Positions 13,141-28,600 of a DNA stretch of 64,000 nt are shown one piece after another. The DNA comes from Caprimulgus europaeus (taxonomy: Eukaryota; Chordata; Aves; Caprimulgiformes; Caprimulgidae). Position 1 is the first letter of the stretch, and each line of letters starts with the position of its first letter. The notes beneath the pieces were generated by a model. That model was not told the DNA's origin. It saw nothing but the letters and a program-made list of their open reading frames with translations, and searched no databases. Made by a program: the position numbers and the translations under genes. The stretch spans positions 4,138,001 to 4,202,000 of the forward strand of contig OU015540.1 of NCBI GenBank assembly GCA_907165065.1, given 5' to 3'.

Positions 13141-13272
13141 CTGGGAGCTGGGGTGTGGGATGAGCTGGGGTGCAGGATGGTCCAGGATGCAGGATGATCC
13201 ATAATGTGGGATGATCTGAGGTGCAGGATGATCTGGGATACAGGATGATCCCCAATGTGGGATGATCCCATG
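13141..13272. repeat. Minisatellite of GTGCAGGATGATC-type units
   Basis: About seven imperfect units of roughly 16-20 bp carry GGATGATC or GGATGGTCC, separated by GTGCA, GTGGG or ATACA variants. The array gives repeating peptides in several frames and is best read as a short VNTR-like tandem repeat. Confidence 0.7.
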
Positions 13273-13459
13273 GGAGGGCAGCCCCCACCACTCGTACAGG
13301 GCAGAGGAGGGAGAGGATCATTTCCCAGGTGTATTCCTGGTGAATCTGGGGTTCCTGAAGCGATGGGGCTGGCAGGCTCTGGGCCTCAGCTGCTCTCTGG
13401 TTTCCGGTTTCCGCTGCCTCTTTCTCTGGCTGGTTACAGGGGGACAGGGCCAGGCTTTG

Positions 13460-13469
13460 CCATTTAAGG
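13460..13469 (+). promoter_or_regulatory. CArG-box match (CCATTTAAGG)
   Basis: A perfect CC(A/T)6GG match about 7.4 kb upstream of the ACTB transcription start. Chance occurrence is plausible. It is listed because SRF control of ACTB is well established. Confidence 0.25.
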
Positions 13470-15799
13470 TTCATTTCCCCAGGCTGGTGCTGAGCCGAGA
13501 GCTGTGGGTAGGTCGGTCCTTTGGCTGCTCTGTGTTAATAAAAACATGTGCCCAGAGAGGGGTGGGTGCTCACGGGTGAGCAGGGGGTACCCTCACCATC
13601 CCGACCTCCCTCCTGCCCATCTCTTCTCCCTTTGCCAACCTCTGTGGCAGAGGAAAAAGCCGAGGGAAGGGCTCTGGGTTCAGCTGTGTAGCAATGTGCC
13701 CCGTGTTGGATGGGGAGGAGGAAGCCTTTCCCAGTCCCACAAGCTGCAGGGTGTGGGCAGGGGGCTCTGGTCCCTTAGGGGCTGGGTGAGCAGCCCCCTG
13801 AGAGGGACCCGAGCTGGGTGATGCCAGGGTGAAGCAGGGCCACGCCTGTTCCTGCCAGGACCAAGCCCAGGCTGTGCCAGGGCCAGAGCTGCCCAGTGCT
13901 TGGGGCTTCCTCATTCCCAGCACCACAGCTGGTTGCTGCGACTTCCTCTCGCTCGTCCTGCCCCTGAGCTCTTGCAAAACAAGAACAAGGGCTCCTGGAG
14001 AGTGGAAGGTGCCAGGCAGCCATCTCACAGCCACGGGGAGTGGTACGGGGACCAAGGGGGCTCCAGGTTGGGCTTGTGTCTTGCAAAGTCCCTGTAGGAA
14101 AATCACTCTCTGGTTTTCTGCAAGCTGACTTGCCTCTTCCTCCAGCCATGCATAAAGCTGTAGGGACAGCAGCCACCCTTCATGTCTCAGCCTGTTTTCT
14201 GTCTGAGCTCCACCATGGCCCTGGTGGCACCTGTATCTGCATGGCTTCACCTGCTCCCTGTGGTCCTCCAGTGATGGAGAAGGTCTGGAAGCCATCTCTG
14301 CAACCCCACACAGCTCCAGCTCCAGTGTGGGGAAGGGAAGAGAGCAGGAACGTGGATATCTCAACCCCATTTATCGTTTGGGGCTAGAGGGATGTGTTCA
14401 TACACCATCCTGCATGTGCCAGCACAGAGTCCCTTGGGGGATGCCTGGGCCAGGGCAGGTAGAGTGTCCCCAGGGAAGTGAGTGCCACCTCTGAGCTGCA
14501 CTTAAGTCCCATTAAAACCTCAAGTGCATTTTTCAAATATTCTCAGAGCTGATAACACCTCCATCACCCCAGAGGGGCTCAATGCACACATCACCCACAT
14601 GGGACAGCGGAGAGGCCACCCAAGGGTGGCAAAGCAACCCTGGTGCCAGGAGTGAGGAGAGGTCTGCAGCCTCCTCCTTGGGAGCAGGAGGGACTTGACA
14701 ACTCAAAAAACCACCCAAGTCCCACCACACTTTCTGCTGGCAGATCTCCATCCCATGGCACAGCCCACGATTGGGGTGTCCTCACTAGTCCCAGGTTAGA
14801 GCTGGTGAGGAGCAGGCAGGGGACCCTAATGCCTCAGGGGAGTGACAGTCAGCACATGGCACCCACAGCTTTGTTTGCCTTTTCCTTGAGATCTTACCTC
14901 CTGCCAGCAGGAATGTGTGAAATGAGCCAAAGAAAGCACATGTGGAAATACTGTCTCAGGTGAGGGATGGAAATTTTGGGGGCAATGGGCTGAGAGGGTC
15001 ATGAAATGTCCAAGGTAGGGGGAAATGGACAGCAGCCAGGCTTCATTTCTGGTGGCTCTGGTGAAAGGGCTGAGTGCTCCATACAGGCTGAATCACCCCT
15101 GAGGGTTTGTTTTAACCCAGAGGAGCACGGGGAGTGGATGGAGCATTGACAGGAGGTCCCACTCCTCCATCGCTGACTCCCCAACTGGGGCGAGGTGTTT
15201 GCGTCAGGGCTGGGCACCGGCTGCACAAACAGAGCAGGGGGCCAGCCCGGGCAGGGATGGGGCTGGGATGGAGCCCAGAGCAGCTCCACATCCCTCCTTC
15301 TAGGAACAAGCAAACCCCAGCTTGCCTGCCTGTTCCCCAAGTGCACGCAGCCAGAGGAGCTGGGTGTGGGTCAGGGGCTGCCGGAGGGGTGGGGGTCCCT
15401 GTCTGTGGGGGCTCAGGGCTGCCCCAGCCACAGCAGCACAGCATGGCTGTCTCACACCCCTCTCTTCCACTTAACTGCTAAGCAAACATGACCCCTGTTG
15501 CTGGAGATAATTTGGGATTACACCCCAAACCCAAAGCAGAACTGCCTGCAGATTCAGAAACGCTTTGTGTCACCTGGTATGGGTGGGAGCCCCCCCAACC
15601 AGGGACAACAGGCATCCCCACTCTCTGTTTTTCCCTGTCTCACACCAAAAACAAAGGCAGCTGAGGTGGGACAGGTCCCCTCTGCTGAAGCCCCCAGATG
15701 GAAAGTGCCATTAGCCCAGCAGAGATCAAAGCGAATTTCCCGGCGTGCTCGGGTAGCCCAGGCTCTGTTTCATTTCCTGGGTACAGTACGAGTGGAAAA

Positions 15800-15890
15800 C
15801 TCCATCCAGCTGCTTCCCTGCCTTCACCGTCAGCAACCGAGAAAAATCAATTCTGTGAGTAATTAAGAAGCAGTTGGAAACACACCGTAC
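15800..15890. promoter_or_regulatory. Candidate non-coding regulatory element
   Basis: An AT-richer island in GC-rich DNA with a TAATTA core (in AGTAATTAAG, near 15860) and ATCAATT, the kinds of sites used by homeodomain factors. The complexity looks unlike the surrounding G-rich repeats. The regulatory call is inference without conservation data. Confidence 0.25.
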
Positions 15891-18289
15891 GGCTCGGCAG
15901 AGCGCGTGTGACACCTGCGGGAGCCTTCGGTGGGCCAGGTCACCAAACCTGGCGAGCACCCTTTGCGAGACAGTCACCCCCAAGGGCTGCATCAGGACAG
16001 AGGGGACATTCAGTGGCATTTGGGAGGTGGCATGGGTGGGGTGAGTGGGGCCAGAGGGCTGAGACTTGCAGAGAAAGGCTGGGGAGAATGAGCATTTTCT
16101 CTTCCTCTTCTGTTTTTAGCTGGAGGAAATCTCCCCCGAAGCTGACGCCAGGCTTGGCTGGAGGGGCAGGGCCGCTCTCAGTCCCTGCGGGAAGCTCTTT
16201 GCTTGGGGACAAAGGACAGTGTAGGGCTCAGCTTATACCTGTCCCATCGCCGTGGGAGAAGTGGATCCCCAAGGTGCACAGTGTGGCCGGGAGGGCTGGG
16301 AGCCCGGCCGGCATCGCCTCGGGGTTCTGGCTGCACCGGTGTGACCGTGCTGAGCTGGGGAGTGACCTTGGGCCAAGAACAATTCCACGCTTGGGCCTCA
16401 CCAGCTTTTGCTGTCAAGGTCAACTAAGACAGCAACAGCAGCATGTTTAACTGGTGGAGGAAGGGAGGGCTTTGCTCTGCTCCAGCTGAGCCAGCTCAAC
16501 CCAGGGAGGGCAGGATGGCTGCTGGGGGCCAGGACGGAGCTGGGCAGAGGACGCTCAGCCCAGGCACAGGCTGATGTAGGCTGGGAAGGAAGCCCTGGTC
16601 TCCTGCTGCCTGTGTGGGCTGGAGGACCCAGCATCAAGCTCTGGAAATGCGGGCGCAGGGATCAGCTCAGGGGTACACAATGCAGGGGCTAGGGAAGGCA
16701 TGGGGGCATGGAGAGACAGCTGGGGAAATGGAGGGAGAAAAATCACTGCCCAGGGCTCCAACCCCTCCAGGGAAGTCCTGTTATCAGGGACAGCAAGTTG
16801 TAAACTAGCCACGTGTCCCCTTCTACCACCTCTGCTACCAGGGAAGGGCTGTGCCCTTTCCAACAGCCCCAGCAAAACCTGGCATGGGATGTCTATCATC
16901 GGCCCAAAGATGGAAAGTGGTGAATTTAGAGTTTTCCAGCATGATCCAATATGATGATTTCCCTCCGTTGTGGATGAGGGAGATGCTCGATGCACCGTTA
17001 GCCCATCCGTGCGGATGCGGTGGATCAGGGAGCGTGGTCCCTTGCACATGGAGGTCTGCAGAGGGAAAGACTTTCACCTCTCTCTGCAAAAGGCACTGAC
17101 TGATAAATCACAGAGAGCTGGAGGATCAATACAAAGGAGCAGGAACCTCAGGGAGGGATGTATGGGAGCAGAGGGCGATGCTTAAGGGGGAGAGGAGAGT
17201 CTGCAGCTCGCTGGAGATGAGCTAGCACCAGGGACACAACACAACGAGTTGGGAAGATGTCAGGGGCTGTTTTGCTTCAGGTTTTAACACTGAACGTGAA
17301 CCCATGAATGGGCTGGGGGGAGCATCTCCAAAGGGGGTGATGGGCCTGGAGTTCCTGCTTGGATGTTACCTCCTGCCAATTCCCGTTGGAGCTGATGCTG
17401 CGAGGAGTGAATTGAAAAAGAGGAAGGTGCTGGGATGGTCCCCGTGCCTGTGCAATAGGGGATGTGGGCAGCGCCTTTCCCTCTTCCCCCTGGGGAATGG
17501 GAAGGGAGGAGAAAAGCTGCGTTCCTAAAAACCTCCGTGATTTTTGGAGGAGGGTGATTTAAAGCGACTGGGCTGGTTTCAGGAGTTTCCACCTTTTTTC
17601 TCATTGTCATAACAAGAGGGAGAGAGCAGGGGCCTGAGCACAGGGTGGGGACAGCGATGGAGGAGCTGAAGGGGATGTGCAGAAATTCAAACCAGCCCCA
17701 AAAGCTGCTGGGATTATTTCCCCAAACCCTTGTCCTTCCTCTCCCTAAATGTGCAGCAGACGCCATCCCTGCGTCAGCCAAGGGCTTCTGCTCGAGGGGA
17801 AGGGCTGGAAGAAGCAAGTGGAAAGCAGAGCTCACATGTTGTCCCACAAGAGCAGACATTCAAGCCCGGCCGTATCAGCCGGCGAAGGGCAGGAGGATCC
17901 TCCCCCGGATAGTTTTGTCCGGAGTTGGGGCGAGCCGAGCACCAAGGACAAGCTGGGAGAAGTGAAGCAAAACAGGGAAACACGGGAGCCTGCGATGTCT
18001 GCCCAAGGGTAACGCGATGGCCCAGGAGCTCTTTGCTCGGTTCCCCTTTCTCTCGGCTCTTGCAACACCCCAGGAGCAGACGGGAGGGGAGCCCCGAGCT
18101 GTGGCCAGCCGTGCCTGGTCTGGGTGCTGAACACGGTGACCGGCTGGTGGCTTTGCTGTCAAAGTGTCCCCAGGCTGGGAGGAAGCGGTGGCAGCCGGCC
18201 CTGTGCTGCGGGCCACATCCTGCCATCCCCACCGCGGCCAAATCCCGAAAGCCAGGAGCCGCGGTGCCGGTGTCGCTGCCCGGCGGATG

Positions 18290-18790
18290 CTGGCGGATTG
18301 ATTGCTTTCTGATTCAGCCCAATAATCAAGAGACACTAATTGTTGGGTAATTCCCCTCCCTGCCTAATGGGCTCTCTTACATCTGTGGCTCCCCAGCCTG
18401 GCTCCACCCGACCAGCTCGCCAGGATGCAGTGGAGTGGAGCATCCCACCCCTCTGACAGATGTCCCATCCAGCTGGCCAAGCCCCCCATGAACCATGGTG
18501 GCCTCCCCACCTGGTCCTGACCTCCTGCAGATGTTCCCCATCCCAAACCCATCGCCCCAGTGCTCTTGTAGGACTTTTTCCCACTGCTGTTTTCTGCAGA
18601 CCCCTTATCAGCGCGTTTGTGGACCAAGGTCTACGCCCCCAAGGGCCATCAGCTGTACCTATGCCTTGTGGCTCCCCTTATTTGACGTATAATCTTCTAA
18701 TTAATAATCAGCCTTTTCAAAGTGGAGCGCAAACATTAATTAATTTTCCGTGAGGTAGGTAATTAACAGTGATGACTCCCATTTTACTGC
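18290..18790. promoter_or_regulatory. Candidate enhancer cluster rich in TAAT motifs
   Basis: Two AT-rich clusters sit in GC-rich DNA. The first (about 18295-18370) has TTGATTG, AATAATCAAG and CTAATTG. The second (about 18670-18790) has CTAATTAATAATC, ATTAATTAATTTTC and GTAATTAACAG. Dense homeodomain and PBX-like cores with low repetitiveness are typical of conserved vertebrate enhancers. The target would most simply be ACTB or the next gene to the left. Confidence 0.35.
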
Positions 18791-19734
18791 AAGGGAAGCT
18801 GTGATACAGAGATCTTGCACGATCCACCCGAGGTGGCAGGGAAATGACCGTGCAAAGGCAGCTCTGTTCCATCATGGCCCTGCAGAAACCCCAGCTGGGT
18901 CTCCTTCCACTGAGAGCTTCCTGTGGGGACAGTCCCTGTGTGCTGGGGTGTCTCTGCTCCATCACCATGGGCATGTCCAGTGAGGAGGGGATGGCATGGT
19001 CTCAAGGTGGCCTGGCAAGGAGGTCCATCACCATGGTCACCTCTGCACTGTGGGATGAGGGCTCCTGCCTCTCCTCTCCATACCATCCCCTCTGAAGCAC
19101 ACAATGTGGGAGCACCCACGGTGCTGGGATTTGGGGCACCTCCACCAGCTCCCTGGTCAAGGTGCTCCTGGGGAAGGGGATGCTGTCCCATGGAAAAGGG
19201 CTGCTCCTCGTGTTTCCATCCATGCCTGGTGTCCCATCTCCTCCCAACCCTCCTCACGCCCCCAGGTAACTGCAAATCTCCATCTCAGCAGGCTTTTGCA
19301 TGTTCCTCCTGCTGCTCTCCTCCTTTGTTTGTCCCACAGCAGGGAGCAATGCTGGGGGGGGGACACACACACAACACCAGGGTCCCCCTCTCGCCAGACC
19401 CCTTGCTGGGGAGGGCAGCTGGTGTTTCAGGAAGGGATGCCCATCCTCATCCTCACAGTGATCTCTGCAGCTCCCTGGTGACAAAGAGCTCACCAGCATA
19501 GGCTGCAAGACCTCGATGGTGTGGCCAGCTCCACCATCCCACCCGCTGTGATGCAGGGCAAAGGGTGTCCCGTGGAGAACAGGCATTTTTAACATTTTTT
19601 TCCCAATACTTTATTTTTTTTCCCTTGTCATTGCTGTTTTCAAACTGCTGAGATGAGACACACAAGGTCCCCGTGCCGAAGTCTGCACGCTTCCAACCGG
19701 CAACAGATTGCAAGTGGCTGCTGCTACTTTACTT

Positions 19735-19785
19735 ACAGGGCTGCTTAATTAACTTGATTAATCAGCCCACGTTCACACAACGCTC
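19735..19785. promoter_or_regulatory. Homeodomain-type motif cluster
   Basis: CTTAATTAACTTGATTAATC packs three TAAT-type cores in 20 bases about 1.1 kb upstream of the ACTB start. It is a candidate regulatory element only. Confidence 0.25.
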
Positions 19786-20141
19786 CGGAGATGTAAAGCC
19801 CTCTCGTCGCTGCTGCCTGCTGCTCCACGGACGCTGCCCTCGCCTTTATTTCCAACCCATATTTGATGGTAACAACCCAAGTGGGAATTGCAGACAGACA
19901 GTCCGGGCAGGAGCAGCCACGTCTCCTGCTCCAACAAGCTTTGGATCAAAGAAACAAATATTGCCCAAATCTGACCAAATCGCTGCTCCCGTGGTGCATC
20001 TCAGGGCAGGACGGGGAGTGGGGACCAGGGGACACGAGTCAGAGCTGGTGGGGCATTTGCTGCTCCCAGGGATTGCCACCAGTGTGGGGACATGGCCTTT
20101 AGCAGGGGATGGAGGTGGCCACCATGTTCCATGAGTGGGTT

Positions 20142-20225
20142 CAAGGGGCCTGGCAGTGGGCTAGTGGAGGCTGGCAGTGGGCTAGCAAGGGGCTGGCAGT
20201 GGGTCAGCAGGAGCTAGCAGGGGCC
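20142..20225. repeat. 22-bp tandem repeat upstream of ACTB promoter
   Basis: The unit GGCTGGCAGTGGGCTAGCA recurs about three and a half times with small changes (GTGGG, CTAGT, TCAGCAGG variants). It is a short minisatellite at the distal edge of the ACTB promoter CpG island. Confidence 0.75.
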
Positions 20226-20776
20226 ATGCCACCACTGCCAGCTGACACCAGCAGTGACTTGTCCCCGCACACTAAGCTGGGATCACTGGGTTTACTGGTG
20301 TTTACCCTCTGCCCGGGGGTGCAGGCGACGGGCAACGCCGCAGGCAGGAGTCGGGGGTCCTGCAGCACGTTGCCCCCCGGGGTTGCTCCCTTCCTCCTCC
20401 TGGGGGGGGCTGCAGCTGCCCCGTGGCTCCCGCACAGCCCAGGGCAGGGGGTGCTGGCCGCCCCCGCCCCGAGCCGCGGGGCTTTGTGTGAGGGGCTGCA
20501 GCAGTTCCCCTTCGTGTCGGGGAGGGGGCTGCGGGACCACCGCGACCCACGGGGTGGGGGGCGACAGAGGCCGTTCCCCCGCAGATACAGTCACACTGGG
20601 GAGCGGGGGGATGCACTGGCAGCACGCGCCCCGCACCCCACCCCGCTTCACCTCCCCCCCCAAATATTTTTTCTCTTTGCAGGGCGGGGGGCGCTGCCGC
20701 GCGCACCGGGGCGGTGCGGTACGCGCGCGCGCGCCGGGTAGGCGGGGCGGCACGAGGCAGGGAGGTGCGGCGAGAG

Positions 20777-20781
20777 CCAAT
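20777..20781 (+). promoter_or_regulatory. ACTB: CCAAT box of ACTB promoter
   Basis: CCAAT, within GAGCCAATCAG-type context, lies about 90 bases upstream of the inferred start, at the same place as the CCAAT box of the chicken beta-actin promoter. It is the expected NF-Y site. Confidence 0.85.
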
Positions 20782-20805
20782 CAGAGGGGCGCGCTCCGAA
20801 AGTTT

Positions 20806-20815
20806 CCTTTTATGG
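20806..20815 (+). promoter_or_regulatory. ACTB: CArG box (serum response element) of ACTB promoter
   Basis: CCTTTTATGG, preceded by CGAAAGTTT, is the conserved SRF-binding element of vertebrate beta-actin promoters. It sits between the CCAAT and TATA-like boxes in the same order and spacing as in chicken. It confers serum, Rho and MRTF responsiveness in characterised homologues. Confidence 0.9.
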
Positions 20816-20838
20816 CGAGGCGGCGGCGGCGGCGGCCT

Positions 20839-20846
20839 GATAAAAG
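20839..20846 (+). promoter_or_regulatory. ACTB: TATA-like element GATAAAAG of ACTB
   Basis: GATAAAAG follows a (GGC)n run, exactly where the chicken promoter as I recall it has TATAAAAAG. The first T is G here, which weakens the canonical TATA match. Transcription should start about 30 bases downstream, near 20870. Confidence 0.75.
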
Positions 20847-20869
20847 GCGGGGCGCGCGGCGGGCGGGAG

Positions 20870-20972
20870 CCGCTGCGAGCTCTGTCTGCTTTCTGCGCGC
20901 GCGCGCTCCACTCCCGCCGCTGCTGCCGCCTCGCGCCACCCGCCCCGACTCCGACCGCGTAACTCCCCGAAG
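20870..20972 (+). other. ACTB: ACTB exon 1 (noncoding 5'UTR)
   Basis: The start is inferred from the TATA-like element. The end is the donor AAG|GTGAGC, with intron 1 beginning at 20973. The GC-rich exon carries an alternating CG tract (20894-20906) and no ATG. Vertebrate cytoplasmic actin genes share this layout of a short noncoding first exon and a long first intron. Confidence 0.8.
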
Positions 20973-25038
<4,066 letters not shown>

Positions 25039-25092
25039 ACCGGACTGTTACCAACACCCACACCCTCGTGATGAAACGAAACCCATAAATGC
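25039..25092 (+). promoter_or_regulatory. ACTB: Beta-actin mRNA zipcode (ZBP1/IGF2BP1 binding element)
   Basis: The 54 bases immediately after the stop correspond to the chicken beta-actin zipcode, which directs mRNA to the leading edge and neuronal growth cones through ZBP1 (IGF2BP1). The bipartite KH-domain contacts are visible: GGACT at 25042-25046 and downstream ACA-containing repeats (CCAACACCCACACCC). It closes with ACCCATAAATGC. A few positions differ from the chicken element as remembered (CCTCGTG and AACGAAAC), outside the GGACT box. Confidence 0.85.
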
Positions 25093-25625
25093 GCATAAAA
25101 CAAGATGAGATTGGCATGGCTTTATTCGTTTTTTTTTGGCGCTTGACTCAGGATTAAAAAACTGGAATGGTGAAGGTGTCAGCAGCAGTCTTAAAATGAA
25201 ACATGTTGGAGCGAACGCCCCCAAAGTTCTACAATGCATCTGAGGACTTTGATTGTACATTTGTTTCCTTTTTTAATAGTCATTCCAAATATTGTTATAA
25301 CGCATTGTTACAGGAAGTTAACTCGCCTCTGTGAAGGCAGCAGCCCAGCTCGGAGGGAGCCGATGCCAGTTACTGGTGTTAGGTTATAATTGCTTGTCTG
25401 TAAATTATGTAACCCAACAAGTGTCTTTTTGTATCTTTCCGCCTTAAAAACAAAACACACTTGATCCTGGTTTTTTTCCTCTTCAATTTGTCAAGCGAGC
25501 GGGCTGTGTTCCCCCGGTGATAGATGTGAATGAAGGTTTTACAGTCCCCCGCAGGGTCTCGGAGAAGTGGTGCCAGTATGTGGAGGAGGGAGGGGCTACC
25601 TGTACACTGACTTAAGACCAGTTCA

Positions 25626-25631
25626 AATAAA
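25626..25631 (+). terminator. ACTB: ACTB polyadenylation signal
   Basis: AATAAA within TTCAAATAAAAGTGCACAC, the same context as the chicken beta-actin poly(A) signal. A GT-rich stretch (TGACTGGTGTTGGTGGTTC) follows at about 25651-25669 as the downstream element. Confidence 0.92.
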
Positions 25632-25655
25632 AGTGCACACCATAGAGGCTTGACT

Positions 25656-28600
25656 GGTGTTGGTGGTTCATTTTCTTTCTTTTCCATGACACTTCCTGAC
25701 AGTTAGTACATGCTCTGATCTTGCCTTGCCAGGCTCTGCAGGTTGTCTGTCTGATTGGGGGGTGGATGCTGGTGCTGCTGCGTGTCTGGTGTGCAAACCC
25801 AGATGGCTTGTGGTGATACAGAGGGGAAGAGCTGAGCTTGCCAAAATTTGCAGGTCTCAAAGGCTGCCTTGGGCTGGAGCTCTCCCAGTACTGCCAGCAT
25901 GTGCTGAGGGAGGAGCTGGGCTTAGTGGGGATCCAACTGCATCTTCCGAAATGCTGCCTTGTGTGTGTCCCTGGTGCAGTATGAGCAGCTTGGGCCTTGT
26001 GAAAGCAAGTGGGGTGGTGGTGCCATGAACACTGTGCCAAAGCAGCTGCCTTCTCCCTTAGCCGAGGCTCCTTTGGCTGCCCTGTGGCCATCAGTGGCCC
26101 ATAGGGCAGGGTCCCCTCATCTCCCTCTACCAGGTGCCTCCTGAGCTTGTTTGTCCTGCTCCTGGTTTGCCCCAGGAGGGTTCAGGCTGAAGACTCATGT
26201 TCTCTGGCAGACTGCTTGCAGGGTGGAGCAGCTTTCAGGTGAAAGCAAGAGAAAGTCCTCTGTGTAGTGGAAGAAATTGACTTCAGAGAGGAGGGCCACT
26301 GGGCTGTTACCTATGGCTGGGGTGGGGCTGGGAAAAGTGGGGAGGGAGGAAGCTCTTGCATGGTGAGTGGCACCTACAGCTCCAGGACTTGCTGTGGGCA
26401 GTGCAGGTACCTGCCTTTAGCTCAGCCTCTGACAGGAAAAAGGTTTGCACAGCTTCTTGGCTTGGTCCCTGTCCTCTGAGCTTCTAAACCTTCTGGGAAG
26501 CTTCAGCCTTGTTGGATGGATCAAATTCTCCAGCTTCATGAAAAGGAGCAGCTGCAGCAGGGACTGCTGCACTGGGAGCTGAGAGCTTGTTGGGTGCAGC
26601 AGAGCCTGTGAGTCCCAGGAGCTGGAGCTGCTGCTGTGGAAGGAAGGAGATGAGAAGACCAAGGTTTGCCAGGTCAGGGACTGGGGAGCGCAGCGCCAGG
26701 TGACACTGTGCATTGTGAACTCGGGCAGACCAGACCTTGGAGCCTGGCTCACAGGTATGCTGGCTTCCCAAGGCTCCTCTGCCCTGCCTGTCTTTGAAGA
26801 GCTAATGGCTGTGATTGTGTCATGCTCGCAGCAGATGAAAGGCAGGGAACAGGCTCCATCGGCTCTTTAATCCTCTGCCTGGCCTGATTCTGCTCCAGCA
26901 CCAGGCTGTATCCAGGGTGGACCTGCCGGTTTCTGCCCTTCATCTCCCCACCTCCCTCCCGGGTGCAGTAGGAGCCTGGCAGGGCTGTAGGTGCAGACAC
27001 TGGGCTGGGTAGAGGCGTTACTGGAAGCACCAGTTTGCAACAGGGGAGGTGAAACAGGTTGGAGCAAGGACCAAATGGGGCTTTTAACCTGAGGTCTTGG
27101 GGAAATGGGGTGAGGAGGAGGAGGCAATGGAAGCTCCTGGGGAGGGAGCTGGTGGGAACAAGGTAGGAAAAAGGCCAGGAGGCAAGAAGAGATGATGGCA
27201 ATAGGGAAATGGGGCACCTTTCCTCAGCCCTCCCTGAAATGGTCGCTGATCATTGTGGAAAAATATGTTGAGACACAAAGAACAGAAGAGATGATGGTGG
27301 TGAAGAGGGAGACACCACAGAGCAGCAGCACACCAGGGACCCAGAGCAGCTCAGGTGGGGAGAGGTGTGGGCAGAGGGAGAGGGTGAGCGATGGGCCGGT
27401 GCAGAACTGGGGGTGCAGGGGAGCCAGGCTGATTGTCACGGCGGCAGGTGAGACTTTCTGTTAGTTAACACTTTGCAGGGTGGGTTTTTTGGTTTTTTTT
27501 CAATCCTTTATTTCACTTGCTGTTCCAGGCAACCAGCCCCCCAGTAAAACGAGCCTGAGCCTTTCACAACCCTTCCCAATGCCTCTCCAGTGCGAGGCCG
27601 TGGTGTGCACAGCTACTCCAGCAAGGCTCGCTTTATTCCTCCTCTGGGCCATTACATGCTGGAGAAAAGAATGTGGTGCTGGGCAGGGAAGGCTGTGAGC
27701 ATTACTCACTGCTCCCGACTCCATGGAGCAGGGGGGAGCCTGGGGTGGTTTCCTCTCAGGAACACCACGGGCTGGAAGAGGAGGGGATTTTTTTTTTTTA
27801 ACCACAGTTTTTCCCTCATGGTGTTTCAAAGGTTTCAGTTCACCCCTCGCTGTTTCACAGAGGTGGGGGAATGCCGAGGGGCCTGTCACAGGAAGGGTGG
27901 TAGAGGAGTTGGTTTAGCCATCTCCTGGCTTCTGAAGCCACCAGCAATGGGCAAGACTCAGAGGAGAAGAACAGGGAATATGCAGTCTTCTGGCTACCTC
28001 CTCTGCTCTCAGCACACCAGTAGCCAGGGGTTGTGGGGGGACCAGGAGGTTTAAAACGGCCACTCAAGGGCCAGGCTGGGCATGTCCCTGTGTGGCTCAG
28101 TGGTGGCGATGTACCAGGATTTCTCAGGCTGTGGAGATGGCAGGACTCAGCTGAAGATCCTTGCAAGTCACCCAGACCTTCTCGCCTCCCTTCAGCTGCC
28201 TGGGGGAAGTTGGCTCAGCTCAAGGGAGCTGAGTAAACACATTTTATGCCCTTTCTTTCCCCAGAGCTCCCAACTTTCGCTCCTGCTGGAGACAGTCGTT
28301 GGCACTTCACCTGCAATTAACTGGTGACCTGGAAAATCACCTCGCTGAGCTGCTTATGGAATCAAGCCACCGTCAGGAATTAGTGATGTCCTTGGCAAAG
28401 AAGACAGTTGTGGCTCCCAGGATGTAGCCCTGAAGGGCCTCATTGTCTCTTAGCTGTGTCAGGCAGTGCTGACCAGAAATGGTCCCTGTCTGGGGGTGTC
28501 CCGTTCTCTCGTTCAGGAGAGGTGCCAGCTGGCTGCCTGCAGAAGTCCCAGGAAATCCCAGAACACTCAAACAAAGCTGCCCTCCTCGCAGAGTCCCCTC

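Larger units (their letters stand above)
1..20270. other. Intergenic region upstream of ACTB, no recognised gene
   Basis: No open reading frame here resembles a protein family I know. The many long frames on both strands are proline-, serine-, glycine- and arginine-rich, as expected from GC-rich non-coding DNA, and lack splice-linked partners. The region holds A-rich tracts (about 262-335 and 2020-2041), short minisatellites (361-408, 6187-6665, 9155-9260, 13141-13272, 20142-20225), CArG boxes (8768, 9580, 13460) and AT-rich enhancer-like islands (about 10615-10680, 15800-15890, 18290-18790, 19735-19785). A small CpG-dense patch lies near 5545-5765. From human gene order, FSCN1 should lie on this side in the opposite orientation, but no fascin-like sequence is visible, so it probably lies beyond the left edge. 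Confidence 0.7.
25039..25655 (+). other. ACTB: ACTB 3'UTR
   Basis: Runs from the stop codon to just past the AATAAA at 25626. It matches the chicken beta-actin 3'UTR over most of its length as I recall it, including the zipcode, the stretch GCGCTTGACTCAGGATT and the terminal block ending near GTGCACACCATAGAGG. The end is placed about 20-25 bases after the poly(A) signal. Extensive 3'UTR conservation among birds suggests several post-transcriptional elements. Confidence 0.9.

Noticed and set aside
13570-14370. 266-codon open frame on the - strand
   Set aside because: No recognisable family, low-complexity composition, and the + strand and other frames over the same span are also open. It reads as chance in GC-rich DNA.
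26749-27201. 150-codon - strand frame between ACTB and FBXL18
   Set aside because: The N-terminus looks signal-like (hydrophobic, Leu/Phe-rich) but comes from a pyrimidine-rich tract. No homology or splice support was recognised.
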